This document shows positions 60,567 to 64,000 of a stretch of DNA of 64,000 nucleotides, piece by piece. Location of the stretch: positions 4,954,501 to 5,018,500 of the forward strand of contig NZ_CP021112.1 of NCBI RefSeq assembly GCF_002119765.1. The letters run 5' to 3'. Positions within the stretch are counted from its first letter, which is position 1; every line of letters begins with the position of its first letter. The notes under the pieces are model-generated. The model saw only the letters and a program-made list of their open reading frames with translations. It ran no database searches and was not told the DNA's origin. The position numbers were made by a program, and so were the translations under genes. Source of the DNA: Pseudorhodoplanes sinuspersici (GTDB taxonomy: Bacteria; Pseudomonadota; Alphaproteobacteria; Rhizobiales; Xanthobacteraceae).

Positions 60567-62894
60567 TTAGTTTACTCTTGGCCCTCGAACGTCGAGGGAT
60601 CCGGTTTCCGTGATAAAGGAGTCCCCATCAATGGCGCGGCCCGCCGCACCACCAACACGCCATGATCCAGATGCGCCCGGGGCGGCATCTCCGGATCCAT
60701 TCTGTCCGGCCTGCCCCGCCGCGCCGCCATTGCCGCCCTTACCTGGCGAGGCGTTGTTTCCGTCGTTGCCGCCAGCACCAGCGGATTCGCTGCCGCCGGC
60801 TGCGCCGTCCCTTCCATCGTTACCGGGGGCGTCGCCACCCTTGCCGCCGGCGCCACCGTTGCGGCCCTGACCGCCGCCGCCGCCGCCGGCTGCCGTTCCG
60901 GATGTCATACCGCCGCCGCCGCCACCGCCGCCACCACCCCAAACCTGGCCCGCTCCGCTCAAGTTGATGGCATAGCGACTGTAAAGTGCCGCGCCACCAG
61001 CCTGACCATCCGTGCCGGGGATGATCGTGAACCCCCCCGTGAAGTTGAACCCGGCACCACGGCCACCATTACCGGCGCGGCCTTGTATCCGGCCATCGAC
61101 ACGAAGATTGATCGTGACGCCTGACGGCCAAGAACCGACTTCAAATGCGGGAGTAGAAATGGAGGAGGAGCCGACGATCACCCCGGACTGAACGATGCAT
61201 TTGACCTCTTCGCCCGATTCAGGTGTGCCATAGATGTTCTGGTAGACGGTCCGCAGATTGATATTCAGCGTATCGGCGTCGATGATGATGGTGCGGTCAT
61301 CAATGTCGTCCGGAACGACGAAGATCATCTCCTCGCCTTCGACCTTGAACCGATCCGACATCGGATTGATGCGCGTGATCTGGATTGGCACATCGGCAGG
61401 AGCACCGGTGTCATCCTGGATAAACCAATCGACGACGCGCGCGCCCTGCCCGAGTGCTGGCAGAGCGATGCCGTCGCGAAACACATCGAAGTTCAGACGC
61501 CGCGGCGGATTCTTGTAGCGTCCAAGAATGATCTGGCCATTGCGTGTAGCAACCGTCCTGCCGAACGGCGGCATCCATCTGGAGAAGATTTTCTTGATCG
61601 CTGGCGAGCCATAATCCGCTGCGGACTGATCATCCTTGACCGTTTCGATGGAGCGAAAGTTGTCAGCGTCATCGACAGGTCGCAACGGATTATTCTGGCC
61701 GAAATAGGTGATGACCTCTGAGACGCGCTTGTCTGGCTGCTCTTTCGACTGAATCGAATCCTTGAGCGTGTTGACCTCAGAGAACCTGGACGCATCCGTT
61801 GCGATGCTGCGCAACACCTGAAGCCTGATCTTTTGCTGACGGTCATCCCACCAGACGGCCAATGCTGCCTGCTCGATGATTTCCGAAAGCAACTTGCTGA
61901 CGTCCGTTGGCTCCGGAATGACCGCAGTGAACAGCCGGTTAAAGAAATTCCCGGTCTCATCCAGCCAGTCAGCAATCGGAATATAGCCCGACGGGACATC
62001 CGCATAGTTCTGAAGAAGATCCTTGACGATGTTCGCAGGATCGACTGCGTCATATCGCAGGACCAACTGAAAACGATCCTGCGCATCATGCGCAACAGCC
62101 GTCGTCCCGAATTGTGCCCGGCCCGTGATCGTGACGCTGTTGCCGGACCGCGTGAAGGCAACGATTTCCTTTCCGCCGATCGCTCCATATCCCGAGGAAG
62201 GATATTCAGCATTACCTATACCAGCCGGCGATAGCGTGAAGGCAAGATCGCTATTGCTGATAGCCGCCGTGAGAAAGCCATTCGACACCCGCGGCGCCTG
62301 GGCGCGATCGCCGTCGGCAAGCTTCAGGACATCCTTGGCAATGATCGAAAACGTCCCGTCCGGCAGCGGCCCATCGAATGAATCGATGATGAAGTGCCGC
62401 GTTTCCATGTCTCCAAGCGCCTGCCCCACCTCACCGCGGATCAGCCGCAGATTGCGGCCACGCAGGTAGGGATGGCGGGCGCGGAACTTGCCGAAATAGG
62501 TCCCCTGCTTGAACGGGTTGTAGGGGCGCTCTGAGAGATACTTGTCCCCGGCCGGACCAGTGTCCGAGTCCGGATGATCGAGCATCCTGATTTTGAGCGA
62601 GGCACGTTGGCCAAGGTCGACGCCGAGCGAGACGATGCACGGCGTAAACTCGATATCGCTCTCCGATTTGATGCAGGGGATGCATTCAATGTCGGCCGGA
62701 AGGTAGCCCGCATTGATCGCAAACCGAATGGTAACGCCTTCATCATCGAAATTGGCTCGATCCTGACAGGACCCGATGCTGTTGAAACACTTGCGGTCGC
62801 CTGTCTCAGGGATCGATGCAACGCACGGCGCGACCCCGTATGAAAGGGCGCAACGGTCGATATCGATCTCGACATAGGTGAGCTTGCCAGCCAC
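60567..62894 (-). CDS. Tail-tip protein with glycine-rich receptor-binding C-terminus
   Basis: A 775-residue protein. The first 40 residues include Cys-rich DRCALSYGVAPCVASIPETG, a start I know from siphovirus tail-tip proteins; the next 450 residues are like phage hub proteins. The last 170 residues are 40-50% Gly (GGAGGKGGDAPGNDGRDGAA, GSESAGAGGNDGNNASPGKG). Stacked glycine-rich motifs interrupted by Asn/Asp/Ser are the hallmark of polyglycine-II-helix adhesins such as gp38 of T-even-like phages. It probably recognises the host receptor. It starts with GTG directly after the stop of the upstream tail gene. Confidence 0.8.
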   Translation of the reverse strand: MAGKLTYVEIDIDRCALSYGVAPCVASIPETGDRKCFNSIGSCQDRANFDDEGVTIRFAINAGYLPADIECIPCIKSESDIEFTPCIVSLGVDLGQRASLKIRMLDHPDSDTGPAGDKYLSERPYNPFKQGTYFGKFRARHPYLRGRNLRLIRGEVGQALGDMETRHFIIDSFDGPLPDGTFSIIAKDVLKLADGDRAQAPRVSNGFLTAAISNSDLAFTLSPAGIGNAEYPSSGYGAIGGKEIVAFTRSGNSVTITGRAQFGTTAVAHDAQDRFQLVLRYDAVDPANIVKDLLQNYADVPSGYIPIADWLDETGNFFNRLFTAVIPEPTDVSKLLSEIIEQAALAVWWDDRQQKIRLQVLRSIATDASRFSEVNTLKDSIQSKEQPDKRVSEVITYFGQNNPLRPVDDADNFRSIETVKDDQSAADYGSPAIKKIFSRWMPPFGRTVATRNGQIILGRYKNPPRRLNFDVFRDGIALPALGQGARVVDWFIQDDTGAPADVPIQITRINPMSDRFKVEGEEMIFVVPDDIDDRTIIIDADTLNINLRTVYQNIYGTPESGEEVKCIVQSGVIVGSSSISTPAFEVGSWPSGVTINLRVDGRIQGRAGNGGRGAGFNFTGGFTIIPGTDGQAGGAALYSRYAINLSGAGQVWGGGGGGGGGGMTSGTAAGGGGGGQGRNGGAGGKGGDAPGNDGRDGAAGGSESAGAGGNDGNNASPGKGGNGGAAGQAGQNGSGDAAPGASGSWRVGGAAGRAIDGDSFITETGSLDVRGPRVN

Positions 62895-63701
62895 CTACAC
62901 GACCCCTTCAATCTGCATATCGAATTCGGTCAGGCCGTGGCCGGTCGCGTTCTTTGGCTGCGCATCGTTTGTTGCCCAGCAATAGCCAATTTCGTCCGGA
63001 TACATTTCCGGCCGCCAACCGAAAAAGAACGCCACCCTTCCGTAAACGGCGGCCGCCATGAACGCGTCGACATCCTCGCGATAAACATCCGGATCGATCA
63101 GCGTTTCCTTGATGCGCCCCTCATTCCATGCGCCGAGAAGGATTGAGCCAAGAAACTCGCCAGACGTGCTTCGGCCATTGACAACCGTCTGGCGGCGCCC
63201 GAATGGGATCGGCGTATGGTCCTGCCATATCTTGCTCGGCAGGACCAAAAGCTTGCCAACATGCAATACCGAAGCGCGCGGAACGGCCGCGCCGGCAGCG
63301 AGCTTGATCCGGACACTGACGAAGGACCCGGCGGTGAAGCGAAACAACAACGGGCTATCATCGCCTGGGATGACGGGTGGGATCACCTCGACATAACCGC
63401 TTCCGTCATCAACTTCGATCGAGACCGCGATTTCACCGCTACCGAAGTTGTGGCGCGCGATCCCGACATAATCGATGGGATCGGCGGAGTCCGTGGTGAT
63501 GGTGATATACTGCAGGACCGCCGCAGCGGCCTGCCAGCGCAGATGCGTCGGCGGATTCGCGAGGTTCGTAACCGGATACAGCGGGTTCTCGCTGTCAGCG
63601 ACGGTGTTATCGACCGTCACGATATTCCGATAGCCGACGATCGGGTGATCGGGCGTGAGATCGCTTTCGCTGAGAACCAGCGAGGATGAAATGACGATCA
63701 T
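62895..63701 (-). CDS. Phage tail protein
   Basis: A 268-residue protein. The middle part (LQYITITTDSADPIDYVGIA and VSIEVDDGSGYVEVIPP) is beta-rich and suggests a discoidin/jelly-roll-like binding domain; the last third contains RRQTVVNGRSTSGEFLGSIL and FFFGWRPEMYPDEIGYCWAT. Such proteins lie between tape measure and hub genes in siphoviruses and form the distal tail. The stop codon directly abuts the tail-tip start codon. Confidence 0.75.
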   Translation of the reverse strand: MIVISSSLVLSESDLTPDHPIVGYRNIVTVDNTVADSENPLYPVTNLANPPTHLRWQAAAAVLQYITITTDSADPIDYVGIARHNFGSGEIAVSIEVDDGSGYVEVIPPVIPGDDSPLLFRFTAGSFVSVRIKLAAGAAVPRASVLHVGKLLVLPSKIWQDHTPIPFGRRQTVVNGRSTSGEFLGSILLGAWNEGRIKETLIDPDVYREDVDAFMAAAVYGRVAFFFGWRPEMYPDEIGYCWATNDAQPKNATGHGLTEFDMQIEGVV

Positions 63702-63710
63702 GCGCGGGCG

Positions 63711-64000
63711 CTATGCGACCTTGAGCCGATATCCGTCGGCCGACATTTCGTTGAGACCGTCGATCATCTTGCGATAGGTCTCTTTGTTGAACACCTCGCC
63801 GACGAGATTGACCGTGACCTCCATAACGCCGCCGTTGGAGCCACCGCGCGGATCCCGGCCGCCCTCGCCGGGCCGCCAGATGTCGACTTGCTCACCAGGC
63901 GTAAGATCGAGAGCCACACGCTTGCTGTCCTGACCTCCAGAGCCCGGCACCGTGAATGATCCACCAGTTTTGAAACCCGTCGTCTTTGTCGATTTGATCG
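63711..64000 (-). CDS. Tail tape-measure protein, C-terminal fragment (cut by window edge)
   Basis: The frame is open to the right edge of the window. The visible C-terminus reads GFKTGGSFTVPGSGGQDSKR and VALDLTPGEQVDIWRPGEGG, a motif I know from the end of siphovirus tape-measure proteins (GFATGG.F.VPG.GG.DS...). The last 40 residues are MEVTVNLVGEVFNKETYRKM and onward. It sets tail length and runs through the tail tube. The stop codon lies 9 bp before the next tail gene. Confidence 0.75.
   Translation of the reverse strand, partial: IKSTKTTGFKTGGSFTVPGSGGQDSKRVALDLTPGEQVDIWRPGEGGRDPRGGSNGGVMEVTVNLVGEVFNKETYRKMIDGLNEMSADGYRLKVA

Larger units (their letters stand above)
46308..64000. mobile_element. 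Prophage, left part (continues beyond window)
   Basis: The left attachment core probably lies in the 3' half of tRNA-Pro (about 46308-46343). Then come integrase, small early genes, methyltransferase and HNH genes on the plus strand, and lysis, tail spike, tail-tip and tape-measure genes on the minus strand. The tail genes point to a siphovirus-like particle. The tape-measure gene is cut by the window edge, so head genes and the right attachment site are outside. Confidence 0.9.

Noticed and set aside
60610-60967. Proline/Arg-rich plus-strand frames
   Set aside because: They are the reverse reading of the glycine-rich tail-tip codons.
1-64000. CRISPR arrays, rRNA operons, intact insertion sequences
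   Set aside because: No regularly spaced repeats, no rRNA sequence and no transposase gene were recognised anywhere in the window.

Overview
The window reads as a chromosomal segment of an alphaproteobacterium of the order Hyphomicrobiales (Bradyrhizobium / Rhodopseudomonas / Pseudolabrys-like). The reasons are high GC, an AapJQMP-type amino-acid transporter, an NDUFS4-like complex I accessory subunit, a DUF2239 gene, and several intergenic palindromes of kinds I remember from this order. The genus is an inference from memory, not a search result.

Layout. 1-6.1 kb: a truncated protein-isoaspartate methyltransferase, tRNA-Cys and tRNA-Asn, a large chemoreceptor and small hypothetical, secreted and membrane proteins. 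6.2-18 kb: a catabolic and uptake region. It holds an enolase-superfamily enzyme, a carboxymuconolactone-decarboxylase-like protein, a hydroxyisobutyrate-type dehydrogenase, a DctP binding protein, DoxX, an FAH-family enzyme, a Bug-type binding protein, a feruloyl-CoA-synthase-like ligase with a palindrome over its promoter, and a TAXI-type TRAP permease with its binding protein. 18.3-28.6 kb: a diguanylate cyclase, a sulfur cluster (cysteine synthase, 3-mercaptopyruvate sulfurtransferase, persulfide dioxygenase-rhodanese fusion), the aapJQMP operon and a cystathionine beta-lyase. 28.6-33.4 kb: a cell-envelope cluster (two PAP2 phosphatases, a LAB_N membrane protein, a GT2 and a GT39 glycosyltransferase) that looks like lipid A or polyprenyl-phosphate-sugar chemistry. 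33.6-40.9 kb: pbpC and an alpha-2-macroglobulin gene, overlapping by 4 bp. 41-46.1 kb: tRNA-Arg, small secreted proteins, a REC plus degenerate EAL protein, an inverted-repeat element carrying a decayed tRNA, a glutathione S-transferase, the complex I accessory subunit, a 41-residue membrane peptide and a DUF2239 gene with two copies of a 10-bp palindrome around its promoter.

46.3-64 kb: the left part of a prophage integrated at tRNA-Pro(TGG). A tyrosine recombinase and about 14 small early genes, including a DNA methyltransferase and an HNH endonuclease, run on the plus strand. A near-perfect 30-bp palindrome separates them from the convergent late genes on the minus strand: a coiled-coil membrane protein, an embedded o-spanin/i-spanin pair, an M15 endolysin, a second secreted M15 peptidase, a beta-helix tail spike, a tail-tip protein with a glycine-rich C-terminus, a further tail protein and the C-terminus of a tape-measure protein. 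One gene, a 743-residue asparagine-synthetase-like protein at 55.9-58.1 kb, lies in the opposite orientation inside the late block and looks like a lysogenic-conversion (moron) gene. The prophage continues past the right edge, so its far attachment site is not visible.
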